Assembly: GCA_016215025.1 (NCBI GenBank) | Contig: JACRMI010000137.1 | Location: forward strand, 1 to 55,578 | Length of the DNA stretch: 55,578 bases | Source of the DNA: Chloroflexota bacterium | GTDB taxonomy: Bacteria > Chloroflexota > Anaerolineae > UBA4142 | Reading direction: 5' to 3' | Shown: positions 17,993-26,369 of the stretch, piece after piece | Numbering within the stretch: the first letter of the stretch is position 1 | Layout of the letters: each line of letters starts with the position of its first letter | Position numbers and translations under genes: made by a program | Notes under the pieces: model-generated | The model's database searches: none | Seen by the model: the letters and a program-made list of their open reading frames with translations, nothing else | What the model was told of the DNA's origin: nothing

Positions 17993-18590
17993 TCACCCTG
18001 TGCAACTGTGGATGGTCGTCCCGGTTTTTTGCCCTGTGACACACACCTGCTTGTTCCAGGTTCCCGGCTGCCCCGAGCCGATCCCGCCTGCCGTATAGTA
18101 CCACATATCGAACGTAGCTTTGCACGAAATTTGCATGCGCGTCGGATAGTAGAGCGGCAACACTGGCACATCCTGCGCCAAAATCGCCTGCATCTCGTTC
18201 ACCATGGCGCGGCGTTTCGATTCGTCGGTGGTTTGTACTTGTTGGTCTGCCAATTCGTCAAAGCGTGCGTTCTTGTAGCCGGTCACACGCGAGAATGAAC
18301 TCGATTGGCTCTTGCTCGAGAACGTATTCCGCAAATTATCCGGATCGCCGCCCAAGCCACCATAGTACGTGATCGCGACTTCGAAATTGCCGGACGAAGT
18401 GGACGCATCCATCGTGGTGCGATCCACGGGTCGCAGAGTAACACCCACTCTAAGGTCTTTGAGCCGGTCGCGAGCGATTTCGGCGAGACGCGTGTAATTT
18501 GCATCGAACACGAGCGGCACGTTGATCGCTTTGCCACCCGGCATCTCGCGCACCCCATCGCCAATCGGGTGATTGACCGCGAATGCCCCA
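17993..18590 (-). pseudogene. C-terminal remnant of a peptide/nickel ABC substrate-binding protein
   Basis: Only the last third of an SBP_bac_5-type binding protein is present. It includes GVREMPGGKAINVPLV, LKDLRVGVTLRPVDR, then DPDNLRNTF and NEMQAILAQDVPVLPLYYP. No signal peptide or N-terminal lobe is found; the frame runs straight into unrelated sequence upstream, where the ATPase remnant begins in another frame. It is the distal piece of a collapsed operon. Confidence 0.8.
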
Positions 18591-19035
18591 CAAATCTTTG
18601 GCGCGATCCATCCGTGGATATGCGTTGACCAAACCCCACGTGTACGGATGGAACGGCACATCGAGCACATGCGCCGTCTTGCCCATCTCGGCGATTTGCC
18701 CGGCATAAAGTACCAGGGTGCGATCCGTCAAGCCAGCCAGGTCATCCAAATCATGCGAGAGGATGAGCATCGTGAGACCGCGTTGGCGGCGCAGTTCAGC
18801 CAGCAATTCCAAAATGAGTCGGCGCGTCAGCATATCCAATCCCGACGTCGGTTCGTCCACGATCAACAAATCCGGATCACATGCCAACGCCATCGCGAGC
18901 ATTGCGTGTTACTTTTCGCCGCCGCTCAACTAATGTGGGAATCGTTCAAGCAAAGCTGGAGACAAGCCGACAGTTCCCCACAGCGCAAATGCCCGCTGCT
19001 CCGCCGTGACTTGATCGAGATGTAAATGTTCGAGC
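18560..19035 (-). pseudogene. Remnant of a DppD/OppD-type ATPase with two nonsense codons
   Basis: On the minus strand the frame can be followed from about 19035 to 18590. It contains the ABC signature region LSGGEK, Walker B DLLIVDEPTSGLD, and a His-switch region ILSHDLDDL. TAG at 18930-18932 and TAA at 18909-18911 interrupt it exactly where Gln codons are expected on each side of LSGGEK, so both look like C-to-T changes. The Walker A half is absent. The start of the piece is fused to the truncated permease. Confidence 0.85.
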
Positions 19036-19437
19036 GGCGATGAGTATCATCAGCGGCAAATGCGGAATCGCCATCAAGATATCGATGAGACGCATCCAGG
19101 CTGCATCGAAGGTGCCACCAACATAACCCGAAACCATTCCGATCAGCGTTGCCAAGATCAAGGTCAGCGTGCCCGCTACAACGCCGACCAAGAGCGAAAG
19201 ATGCGCGCCGTAAATCAGTTCGCTCAGAATGTCTTGCCCGACATCGTTTGTGCCGAGCCATGGGTCTTGCATATCCAAAATCGGATCGCCCGGCAGAGCG
19301 CGCGGCAACACAAAGTTCAACGTCAGCACCGCCCAAATCGTGAGCGCATACATGTTGACCTGGGCTAGCCAACGTCGTACACGCAGATGATTAGTCGAGA
19401 CAACCCAGCGCATTCGCTGAACAACACCTACTTTCAT
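19036..19437 (-). pseudogene. Chimeric DppB-DppC permease remnant
   Basis: The first 60 residues match the N-terminus of a DppB-type permease (LTIWAVLTLNFVLPRALPGDPI). Without a break the frame continues as the middle of a DppC-type permease (WLGTNDVGQDILSELIYGAHLSLLVG), then ends in PHLPLMILIAA where the ATPase remnant begins. One internal deletion has joined two neighbouring permease genes and another has joined the result to the ATPase gene. Its ATG overlaps the FmdE-family stop, showing that it was once the next gene in that operon. Confidence 0.82.
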
Positions 19438-20030
19438 CGATGTTCGGCTTGCTCAAAACATGGAATACACAAGTTCTGTCCTTTAAATCGACGAATCCGC
19501 GTTTCCATCGTGGACTCGCCGCAATTTTCGCACGTCACCGATTCGTGAATGCGCGCTTTGCGCGGCGGCTTGCCCTCAACTTGGTGGACGATAAACAATT
19601 GCTCTTCGGGAACCTCAAGCACCTGGAGCGCGCGCTGCACGTGTAACTCTTGAAATCGTTTGCGTTCGACATCGGTTGCTGTATCGGCGCGCACTTTATC
19701 AAAAAGCATTTTGCGCGCGTCCGATTCGGGGAGCCAACCATTGGGACGTGTTGTGATCCGAATCGCTTTGCCATCCGAGCGGCGATAAAATGTGAACGCG
19801 TTCTTGCCGTAATCGCGATGGATCAAATTGCCTTTGCCGTACGTGCATCCAGTCAACGACTGGATCGCATCGACCGCTCACATGTCCGTCTCGACGACGG
19901 CGACGACTTGTTCATCGTCCGAGTGCGGACCGATTTCGCGCAATGCCACTTGCGCCGCGCGCACGCCGATAGTGAGACCAGGGCAAAGATGTCCGTGAAA
20001 TTTTTTCACTTGCTCAATCGTTGGGTCCAT
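19434..20030 (-). CDS. FmdE-family protein with in-frame UGA at the conserved Cys (putative selenoprotein)
   Basis: From the ATG at 20030 (GAGGAG seven bases upstream) the frame runs 198 residues to 19434, with one TGA at 19880-19878 (position 51). The N-terminal FmdE core has FHGHLCPGLTIG (about residues 11-22), VVETDM-Sec51-AVDAIQ and LTGCTYGKGNL; in the family the Sec51 position is normally cysteine (ETDxC). The C-terminal treble-clef zinc finger is intact (CENC...CIPC, about residues 170-192). A SECIS-like hairpin follows the UGA. The gene lies 30 bases after the nickel/peptide permease gene, so a role in metal uptake or storage is likely. Without recoding it would appear as a 50-residue fragment plus a separate zinc-finger protein starting near 19856. 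Confidence 0.75.
19845..19868 (-). promoter_or_regulatory. SECIS-like hairpin of the FmdE-family gene
   Basis: On the minus strand, ATCCAGTC and GACTGGAT form a perfect 8-bp stem with the apical loop GUU, extended by GC/GC across one bulged G. The loop begins 21 bases after the UGA, within the bacterial SECIS window, and its first base is G followed by U. Confidence 0.68.
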
Positions 20031-20059
20031 GAATTTGCTCCTCTTGATGTGCCTATGGT

Positions 20060-20959
20060 TCACTTTGCCAGATGAGCTAGGCGCGGGTCCCGCGCTTCGT
20101 TCAATCCATCGGTTATTAAATTCACCGCTACCACCGTCAACAACAGCGCCAAGCCAGGAAAGACTGACATCCACCAAGCGCGCTGAATAAACGGTTGCGC
20201 GTTATTGAGCATATAACCCCAGCTAATCAAGTTGCGGTCGCCCAATCCCAGGAAACTCAAACCGGCTTCCACCAAAATAGCACTGCCAATTTGCAGCGCA
20301 GTGCTAATGAGGAAAGCGGGTAACGCATGTGGCAAGATATGGCGCAAGAGAATGACGCGTTCCCTCGAACCAACCGAGCGCGCTGCCAGGACAAACTCGC
20401 GCCCGCGCAGTGACAAGACTTGAGCGCGCAAGAGTCGGGCGGTGGATGTCCAAAATGTTAGACCCAGGATCAGAACAATATTCAGCACACTGCCGCCCCA
20501 AAATGAAGAGACAATGATCGCGAGAAAAAAGCGCGGCATGACTTGCACGAGTTCTGTTAATCGCATCAGCACATCGTCGACCCAGCCGCCGAGCAAGCCA
20601 GCGATGCTGCCGATCACCAAGCCGCATATCGCCGATGTGAACGCGGTTGCCCAACCGACAAAGAGCGAGACCCGCGCGCCGTGAACCAGCTCTGCGAAAA
20701 TGTCACGCCCCAAATCATCGGTACCAAGCCAATGCGCTGCAGATGGCGATTGGAGGGGTGCGGCAACACTTGTGAACGGATTGCCCGGTGCAAGCAGCGG
20801 TGCGCCGATCGCAATGAGGGTGATGGTTGTCAGCAGTACCAGTCCGATGAACGCAGTAGGTTGTTGCCAAATGTGTATCCACCACGCGGGCGCAGGGCGC
20901 GCCGATAGAGCTGGCCTCGGAAACAACGCCGTTGATTTCGGAATGGTTACTTGAGCCAT
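20060..20959 (-). CDS. Nickel/peptide-type ABC transporter permease (DppC/NikC family)
   Basis: This is a 299-residue membrane protein with an N-terminal helix after a Pro-rich cytoplasmic segment, the family stretch HWLGTDDLGRDIFAELVHGARVSL (about residues 71-94) and the EAGLSFLGLGDR coupling region near residue 242. The start is taken at the ATG at 20959; an in-frame ATG at 21037 is possible but adds a Cys-rich leader not typical of the family. It follows the DppB-type gene closely. The two permeases with the binding protein at 22115 form an importer; no intact ATPase gene lies in the window. Confidence 0.9.
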   Translation of the reverse strand: MAQVTIPKSTALFPRPALSARPAPAWWIHIWQQPTAFIGLVLLTTITLIAIGAPLLAPGNPFTSVAAPLQSPSAAHWLGTDDLGRDIFAELVHGARVSLFVGWATAFTSAICGLVIGSIAGLLGGWVDDVLMRLTELVQVMPRFFLAIIVSSFWGGSVLNIVLILGLTFWTSTARLLRAQVLSLRGREFVLAARSVGSRERVILLRHILPHALPAFLISTALQIGSAILVEAGLSFLGLGDRNLISWGYMLNNAQPFIQRAWWMSVFPGLALLLTVVAVNLITDGLNEARDPRLAHLAK

Positions 20960-21054
20960 GAACGCATTGCTCCAAGTGCATCCACAAAAATCTTGCGTAG
21001 TTGACCAAGTAGCAAAGTGCACTTGATCATCCTGCATTATTTTTGTGTCTGCAC

Positions 21055-22017
21055 TTACTCATACCGCACGCGCGGATCGAGAAAGGTATAAACCAGGTCG
21101 GTCACGAGATTTGCCACGATGACACTAAAGACGATCAACAAAAAAATACCCATCAACAACGGGTAATCACGTTGCAGCGTCGCATCGTAAAGGAGACGAC
21201 CGATGCCGGGCCACGCGAATATGATTTCGATCAACACCGCGCCGGCGATAAGCGTGCCGATTTGATACCCAATTGCCGTGACGACCGGAAGAAGCGCATT
21301 CTGCAACGCGTGTCGCCGCACGACTTGATTCGCCGACAAGCCCTTGGCGTACGCGGTGCGAACGTAATCTTCGACCAACTGTTCGCGTACGCCATTGCGC
21401 GTCAGCCGCGTGACTAGTGCCAAGTGCAATAAACCAAGCGAGGTCATGGGCAAAACGAGATGACGCAACACGTCCACGTAATACTGCCAGCCTTGATAGT
21501 TTTCTCGCACATCGACCATGCCTTGAATGGGAAACCACTGCAACCACACCGCAAAAATCAGAATCATCAATTGCCCAAGCCAAAACGCCGGCATGGCATA
21601 ACCGACCAGTGTTGCCAACGAGATCGTATGGTCCAACCAAGTGTGTGGACGACGTGCGGCAACGATACCCAGCACAATCGCCAAGCCAGTCGAGAGCGCG
21701 AACGAAGGCAGCATCAAGAGCAGCGTTGCCGGCAGACGCGCTCCGATAACCTCAAACACTGGACGATGATAAGCGTACGAGTGACCGAACTCGCCTTGGG
21801 CCGCGTTGAGAAAGTAAAGCGCGAGTTGGTTCGCGATGGGTTGATCGAGTCCATAGCGTGCGCGCATCATCGCGTAATAGTTGGCATCGCCCGTATCGCC
21901 TGCAAACAAATAGATGGGATCGCCGGGCGCGAGGTGAATCAATCCAAAGTTCAACACCAGCGCGCCCAGCATCAGTGGAATCGCTTGCAGAATGCGGCGG
22001 GTCACATAGCGACTCAT
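21055..22017 (-). CDS. Nickel/peptide-type ABC transporter permease (DppB/NikB family)
   Basis: This is a 320-residue protein with the typical N-terminus (RRILQAIPLMLGALVLNFGLIHLAPGDP), a periplasmic loop, several membrane helices, and the EAA-like loop with VRTAYAKGLS near residue 206. It ends in the conserved YTFLDPRVRYE. It lies between the binding-protein gene and the DppC-type gene. The co-located CooC ATPases, FmdE-family gene and hydrogenase make nickel a more likely cargo than peptides, but this is inference from context. Confidence 0.93.
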   Translation of the reverse strand: MSRYVTRRILQAIPLMLGALVLNFGLIHLAPGDPIYLFAGDTGDANYYAMMRARYGLDQPIANQLALYFLNAAQGEFGHSYAYHRPVFEVIGARLPATLLLMLPSFALSTGLAIVLGIVAARRPHTWLDHTISLATLVGYAMPAFWLGQLMILIFAVWLQWFPIQGMVDVRENYQGWQYYVDVLRHLVLPMTSLGLLHLALVTRLTRNGVREQLVEDYVRTAYAKGLSANQVVRRHALQNALLPVVTAIGYQIGTLIAGAVLIEIIFAWPGIGRLLYDATLQRDYPLLMGIFLLIVFSVIVANLVTDLVYTFLDPRVRYE

Positions 22018-22114
22018 GAAAATTTCGATTGGAGAGATTTGCCAGAAACCCGTTTTCTAAAATTTTAAATTCATTGCGCTGCTCTTGACCAAGAAAACTG
22101 GTTTCTCCAAACTC

Positions 22115-23824
22115 CTAGCGCGCCTTGCTCGTCCAAGCGCGTTCGTAAATATCGCCCGCCCAGTACCGCAAATCGTTAATCTCTTTGCGGTGCGCGCGAT
22201 ACCCTTCGGTCTCAATCGTCCACCAGTACGGGACCTCTTTGACCAAAATATCCTGAATCTCTGCGTACAGTTTAGTGCGTTGTGCCGTGTCAATCGTCGC
22301 CGCGGCTTGTTCAAACAATTGATCGACGCGCGCATTGCGGTATGCCGCGCCATTAGAGAACGGCACGCCCACTTTGATATTGGACGAAACGTACGCGCGC
22401 GTGACGCCGATCTCTGGATCGGGTCCGTTGCAGTACGATCCGATCCCCAGATCAAAATCATTTTTGGTGAACATGCGATCATTCGCCGCGTTCACTTCGA
22501 GCGTGTCAAGCTGGACTTCGACACCCACCTGGCTCATGTTCTCGCGCACCACCTCGGCAGTTTTCGCAAAGCCCGTCGCGTGAACAAAAACGACTTTGAG
22601 CCGCTTGCCATCCGCGCCTTTGGAGAAACCCGCTTGATCGAGCAATTTTTCCGCCATCGCTTTGTCGTACGCATACTTGGTCACGTTGGGATTGTATGCC
22701 CACGACATGGTGCTGGCGATGGGACCTGTCGCGATGCGACCTTGCCCGAATTGCACTTGATTGAGCAATTGCTGACGATTGATGCCGTACGCGAACGCTT
22801 GCCGCGTTTCGAGTTTATCGAACGGCGGTTTGCGCATATTGAAAATGAGCGTCTCGATGCAGAACGAACCACCCGGTCCCGCGGGTGCGCGCACCAGCGC
22901 AATGTCCGAATTTTTCTGCAAGCGTTCCACATCCGGACCTGGCACCCCGCCCAAGTAATCGATTTCGCCGCGTTCGAGCGCAAGCGTTGCGGTAGTCGCT
23001 TGGGGAATAATCTTGAAAATGATTTGGTCGGCGTACGGCAGACCTTTCTTGAAATAATTTTCGTTGCGGACAAAGGTTATGTGATCGCCTTTGACGTACT
23101 CTTTAAATTTAAACGCGCCACTGCCGATTGGCTTGTCGTTGGCTGGGTTCTTTTGCACATCCGTGCCATCGTAAATGTGTTTTGGCAAAATGGGCGCTTC
23201 GACTACGTCCAGTCGGCGGAGGAATGGCGGATACGGTTGCTTGAAGCGAAAGACAACTGTCGTCGCATCCGGGGTATCGATGCCATCCAAGACTGGCGAT
23301 AACCCGGCGGAGGTACGCGCATGGAATTTTAGCAAGACTTGTTCGAACGTGAATTTCACATCGGCGGAGGTCAAGGGTTGACCATCGTGCCATTGCACGC
23401 CCGGCACCAGCTTGAACGTATATGCTTTGCCATCCGATGAGATCGTCCAACTTTCGGCGAGGCTAGGTTGCGGGTCAAGTTTTTCATCGAATTGAAGAAG
23501 TCCGTTGTATAGACTATCCGCAACAGCATGAGTGCCACCGGCGGTCGTGATTCCGATATTGAATTGTCCGGGGTCGGCGGTCACGCCGATAACAATTGTT
23601 CCACCTTGGCGGGCACCGGTCGCAGCCGTGGGTGTTGGAGCCGGCGCAGTCGCGACGATGGGCGCGGGCGCAGTCGCTGCTGGGGTCGCCGACGCTTGCG
23701 GCGCAGACATCGGCGATGATGTGGGTGCCGTAATCGGAATGGGTGCGGGTGCCGGAGCGGGTGCGCAACCGGCGATGAATACGAGCAAGAAAACTATCAT
23801 GAGCAGAACAGGTCTGCAGTTCAT
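22115..23824 (-). CDS. Nickel/peptide-type ABC transporter substrate-binding lipoprotein
   Basis: This is a 569-residue lipoprotein: signal segment MIVFLLVFIAGC with the lipobox Cys near residue 20, a long Ala/Pro/Thr linker to about residue 65, then an SBP_bac_5 fold (LAESWTISSDGKAYTFKLVPGVQWHDG and later AFAYGINRQQLLNQV). The ATG at 23824 follows GGAGGAG. The protein is the capture component for the two permeases downstream. The ligand is not certain from sequence; the surrounding nickel-enzyme genes suggest a nickel chelate. An upstream palindromic repeat separates it from the UGA-containing CooC gene. Confidence 0.92.
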   Translation of the reverse strand: MNCRPVLLMIVFLLVFIAGCAPAPAPAPIPITAPTSSPMSAPQASATPAATAPAPIVATAPAPTPTAATGARQGGTIVIGVTADPGQFNIGITTAGGTHAVADSLYNGLLQFDEKLDPQPSLAESWTISSDGKAYTFKLVPGVQWHDGQPLTSADVKFTFEQVLLKFHARTSAGLSPVLDGIDTPDATTVVFRFKQPYPPFLRRLDVVEAPILPKHIYDGTDVQKNPANDKPIGSGAFKFKEYVKGDHITFVRNENYFKKGLPYADQIIFKIIPQATTATLALERGEIDYLGGVPGPDVERLQKNSDIALVRAPAGPGGSFCIETLIFNMRKPPFDKLETRQAFAYGINRQQLLNQVQFGQGRIATGPIASTMSWAYNPNVTKYAYDKAMAEKLLDQAGFSKGADGKRLKVVFVHATGFAKTAEVVRENMSQVGVEVQLDTLEVNAANDRMFTKNDFDLGIGSYCNGPDPEIGVTRAYVSSNIKVGVPFSNGAAYRNARVDQLFEQAAATIDTAQRTKLYAEIQDILVKEVPYWWTIETEGYRAHRKEINDLRYWAGDIYERAWTSKAR

Positions 23825-23845
23825 CTTTGTCTCCTCCTTCGAAAA

Positions 23846-23900
23846 TGTAGAGCAAGCGTCCTCGGCATCTTTGATGCCGCAGAGACTTGCCCTACGAGTT
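23846..23900. repeat. Dispersed palindromic intergenic repeat (GCAAG type)
   Basis: The segment begins GTAGAGCAAGCGTCC, contains the inverted pair GGCATC/GATGCC, and ends ACTTGCCCTACGAG. It matches the repeat copies at 2398 and 5285 in its flanks. It overlaps the very end of the UGA-containing CooC gene. Confidence 0.6.
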
Positions 23901-24704
23901 GCCAATTTTCGTTTCGCTGTTGTATGCCTGACGCGCAGAGGGTAACAAATCGAATTGTTTCTCCAATCGATTGACCACCTCGTTCAACAACTGAACCGTT
24001 ATGGCATTCGGATCGAAATCGTAGAGCGCGACGCCGCGTCGATCCGCTTGGCGCGTGCTCTCGTCAAAAGCAAGTGCGGCGACAAGTTCGATGCCGGCCT
24101 CAGCACAAAATTGCTCCAAATCTTTTCTGTCGGTTTCATCACGCAATTTGTTGCCGATCAAACCGATCCTGGGAATTTCGAGTTCTTTGGCGAGGGTGAA
24201 GGTACGGCGCGCGGTTTCCAACGCCTTGCGGTCCATTTCGGCGATGATGAACAACTCATCGACGTGACGCAATGTTCCGCCAGCGCGCGATAGATGCTCC
24301 AAACCGGCTTCCATATCCACGACGGTCACTTGATGGCGCGAACTGATTAGCTCGGCGATAAAGCCACGCACGGTGGCATGATTCCCTCAGTTTCAGCCAC
24401 TCGCCGCCTTTTCGATTTTTGCACCCAGCACCAACGAAATATTCTGCGGACCGCGCACGCCGTACGATGACAAGATTTCATCGACCGTAAAAGTTTGCTC
24501 GGCATCTTTTGCAAATGCGCGGCGCGGCATCGGTTTCATCGCGTTTGCTACGTCCGGAGGAAAGCCGAGCGCGAGCGCGAGATTGGGATTGGGGTCGCTG
24601 TCAATGGCAAGCACATCGTAATGGCGAGCGGCAAAAATGCGCGCCAACGTTGCCGAAATAGTTGTCTTGCCAACACCACCTTTGCCGGATACTCCGATCT
24701 TCAT
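23892..24704 (-). CDS. CooC-type nickel-insertion ATPase with UGA-x-UGA at the Cys-x-Cys motif (putative selenoprotein)
   Basis: The frame runs 270 residues from the ATG at 24704 (AGGAG six bases upstream) to 23892 and contains two TGA codons, at 24395-24393 and 24389-24387 (positions 104 and 106). The N-terminal part has the deviant Walker A GKGGVGKT and the DSDPNPNLA switch; after the UGAs come TVVDMEAGLEHLSR and GLIGNKL. The paralogue at 25252 reads GVGCMCQPHAIARG where this protein reads SG-Sec-N-Sec-GNHATVRG, so both metal-binding cysteines of CooC are UGA. No other interruption exists. CooC ATPases deliver nickel to enzyme active sites as dimers, binding metal through these residues at the interface. 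A Sec-x-Sec site would be unusual. Read conventionally, it would appear as two truncated ATPase pieces. Confidence 0.75.
24363..24377 (-). promoter_or_regulatory. SECIS-like hairpin of the CooC-type gene
   Basis: On the minus strand, GCCAC and GUGGC form a perfect 5-bp stem with loop CGUGC. The loop starts 15 bases after the second UGA and 21 after the first; G and U are its second and third bases. It lies inside the coding frame, as bacterial SECIS elements do. The stem is the shortest of the three. Confidence 0.55.
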
Positions 24705-24748
24705 TATCTTCTCCTATTAGCGCGCTAATATTTCCGTGCAAAAAAAGA

Positions 24749-25243
24749 TTAGGCATTGGGGGAATTGTCTGCACGGAACACTTTATCACGGACACTTGAT
24801 TCATTTTTTTTCGGCTTGGGCAGACAATCGCAATTGGGCATGAATGCGCCACAAGTACCGCATTGATTCTCGCCCGTTTGCACCAGCTTTTTGTGCAAGA
24901 GTTTCAAGTCATCACGAAACATGGTCATCGATTTGATTTGCGCATCCGTTTCGCGGATTTTGCGTTCGAGCATATCGGTGAGTTTTTCGCGCAAGGGTTC
25001 GCACGCGCCATCACTTGCCAAATCAATCAGTTCGGCGACTTCGTTGAGCGTAAGTCCCATCAACTTGGCGCGCCGAATAAAGCGGAGTTGATCGAGCGCC
25101 TTGCGCGAATACAAGCGATACTGATTCTCGCCGCGCGTGGCTGGGGCGAGCAAGCCAATGCGTTCATAGTATCGAATCGCTTTGGGGGTGGTGTTGGTTT
25201 GTTTGGCAAGTTCGCCAATGCGAAGAAAATCGTGGTCCAGCAT
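24749..25243 (-). CDS. MerR-family transcriptional regulator
   Basis: The protein has 164 residues. The N-terminal MerR helix-turn-helix and wing (FLRIGELAKQTNTTPKAIRYYERIGLL) are followed by a long dimerisation helix (about residues 85-120) and a C-terminal cysteine cluster CGTCGAFMPNCDC (about residues 138-150). This layout is typical of metal-responsive MerR proteins. It begins 8 bases after the stop of one CooC gene and precedes the other, so it probably senses a metal, perhaps nickel, and controls this operon. Confidence 0.92.
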   Translation of the reverse strand: MLDHDFLRIGELAKQTNTTPKAIRYYERIGLLAPATRGENQYRLYSRKALDQLRFIRRAKLMGLTLNEVAELIDLASDGACEPLREKLTDMLERKIRETDAQIKSMTMFRDDLKLLHKKLVQTGENQCGTCGAFMPNCDCLPKPKKNESSVRDKVFRADNSPNA

Positions 25244-25251
25244 GTGTATCC

Positions 25252-26040
25252 TTAATTGAGTGAAGGAGACAGTGCTTGCAATTTCTGAGCAAGCTGCTGA
25301 ATCGCCGCCACCACTTTAGAATCCCTTGCAAAATCAAACGGCGACATTCCAATCTGATCGGATTCGGGAATTCGCTCATCGTACGGAATCGTCGCGATCA
25401 GTTCGAACTTTTTTCGCTCCGCCAGTTCTTTGACCGCTTGCTGCTCTAGTTCTGTGCGAACTTTATTGGCGACGAAGAAAACCTTGGGGATGCCCAATTC
25501 CTTTGCCAGCTCTGCCGCGCGCCCGCCAATATCGAGCGAGCGAAAGTACGGCTCGACGACGACGAGCATCACATCGGCATGTTCGGTGGTACCGCGACTG
25601 AGATGCTCCAACCCAGCTTCCATATCCGTGACGGTCACATCGCGCCAATGCCCTTCGCGCGTGGCTGCCATCAAACCGCGCGCAATCGCATGGGGCTGGC
25701 ACATGCAGCCGACACCCGCCTGGGTGATTTGCCCGGTGACAAGCAGGCGTATTCCATCGGGCACCGCCAGCCCGTACTTTTCCGCAATTTGATCGAGCGG
25801 CTCGTGGAGATGGACGTACGCTCGACCATCATCATCTTCTCGCCATTCCGCCATTTCGCGCGGAATGATATTGACTTGAGCCGCTTGCTCGCGCGGCACA
25901 CCCATGACGACTGCCATATTAGGACTGGGATCAGCATCAATCGCGAGAACTTGATGTCCTTGGCTCGCCATGACCCGCGCCAAGATTCCAGCAATCGTTG
26001 TTTTACCTGAACCACCTTTACCAGCCACCGTAATTCGCAT
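25252..26040 (-). CDS. CooC-type nickel-insertion ATPase (Cys-x-Cys form)
   Basis: This is a 262-residue P-loop ATPase of the MinD/CooC family. It has deviant Walker A GKGGSGKTT (about residues 7-15), switch I-like DADPSPNMA, GVGCMCQPHA with the metal-binding Cys-x-Cys (about residues 112-114), and VTDMEAGLEHLSRGT. It is the conventional counterpart of the Sec-x-Sec form at 23892. Two different CooC paralogues in one operon suggest two nickel clients or heterodimer formation. No carbon monoxide dehydrogenase gene is in the window; the hydrogenase is the nearest nickel enzyme. Confidence 0.92.
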   Translation of the reverse strand: MRITVAGKGGSGKTTIAGILARVMASQGHQVLAIDADPSPNMAVVMGVPREQAAQVNIIPREMAEWREDDDGRAYVHLHEPLDQIAEKYGLAVPDGIRLLVTGQITQAGVGCMCQPHAIARGLMAATREGHWRDVTVTDMEAGLEHLSRGTTEHADVMLVVVEPYFRSLDIGGRAAELAKELGIPKVFFVANKVRTELEQQAVKELAERKKFELIATIPYDERIPESDQIGMSPFDFARDSKVVAAIQQLAQKLQALSPSLN

Positions 26041-26097
26041 CCTCTACCTCTCAGACAATAACATTTCGAAACTTAAAAGCCAACTAATATGCAGCAG

Positions 26098-26138
26098 ACA
26101 AAAAACACGCACTCGTTCCTCCGTCGAGGTCAAGTGCG
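26098..26138 (-). terminator. Terminator-like hairpin in the leader of the CooC operon
   Basis: On the minus strand CGCACT and AGTGCG enclose a small inner hairpin (CCTC-GACG-GAGG) and are followed by TGTTTTTTG. It stands about 60 bases before the CooC start codon, so it may act as an attenuator rather than only as the end of the XRE transcript. Confidence 0.55.
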
Positions 26139-26369
26139 CGTCAGGTCTGTTTCGTCGATTTCCTCCCACCAAGACGTGAAAGTACTATCACAACCTACGA
26201 AAATTTCTTACACCCACCCTAGTCGAAACTTACTATCGCGGCAATCGGAAATGTATGATAGTGAGGGTAGTGTTTTCTCAATTTGGGTATCTCTAAGGCT
26301 ATCTCAAATAATCTTTTAACGATTCGACAGCGCAAGTGCAATCACAAAAATCCTGTTTGGTAGTAAAGC

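Noticed and set aside
18909..18932. TAG in the ATPase remnant as a pyrrolysine codon
   Set aside because: A TAA follows seven codons later, Walker A is missing and the gene is fused to other fragments; this is decay.
19434..19856. Stand-alone zinc-finger protein starting at 19856
   Set aside because: Its first residues (TGCTYGKGNL) are the second half of the FmdE core, it has no ribosome-binding site, and it is in frame with the upstream half through the UGA.
22085..23302. Open frame of 405 codons on the plus strand
   Set aside because: Antisense shadow of the nickel/peptide binding-protein gene, which has a lipobox, a family fold and a good ribosome-binding site.
19434..24704. Reading the UGA-containing CooC and FmdE genes as ordinary pseudogenes
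   Set aside because: Every interruption is UGA, each falls on a conserved Cys, no frameshift or TAG/TAA occurs, and GU-loop hairpins follow. The real pseudogenes next door show TAG, TAA, deletions and fusions instead. It remains the main alternative.
14846..24704. General reassignment of UGA to an amino acid
   Set aside because: UGA ends many normal genes here (for example the polyferredoxin, the response regulator and the cupin), and tryptophan is written UGG throughout.
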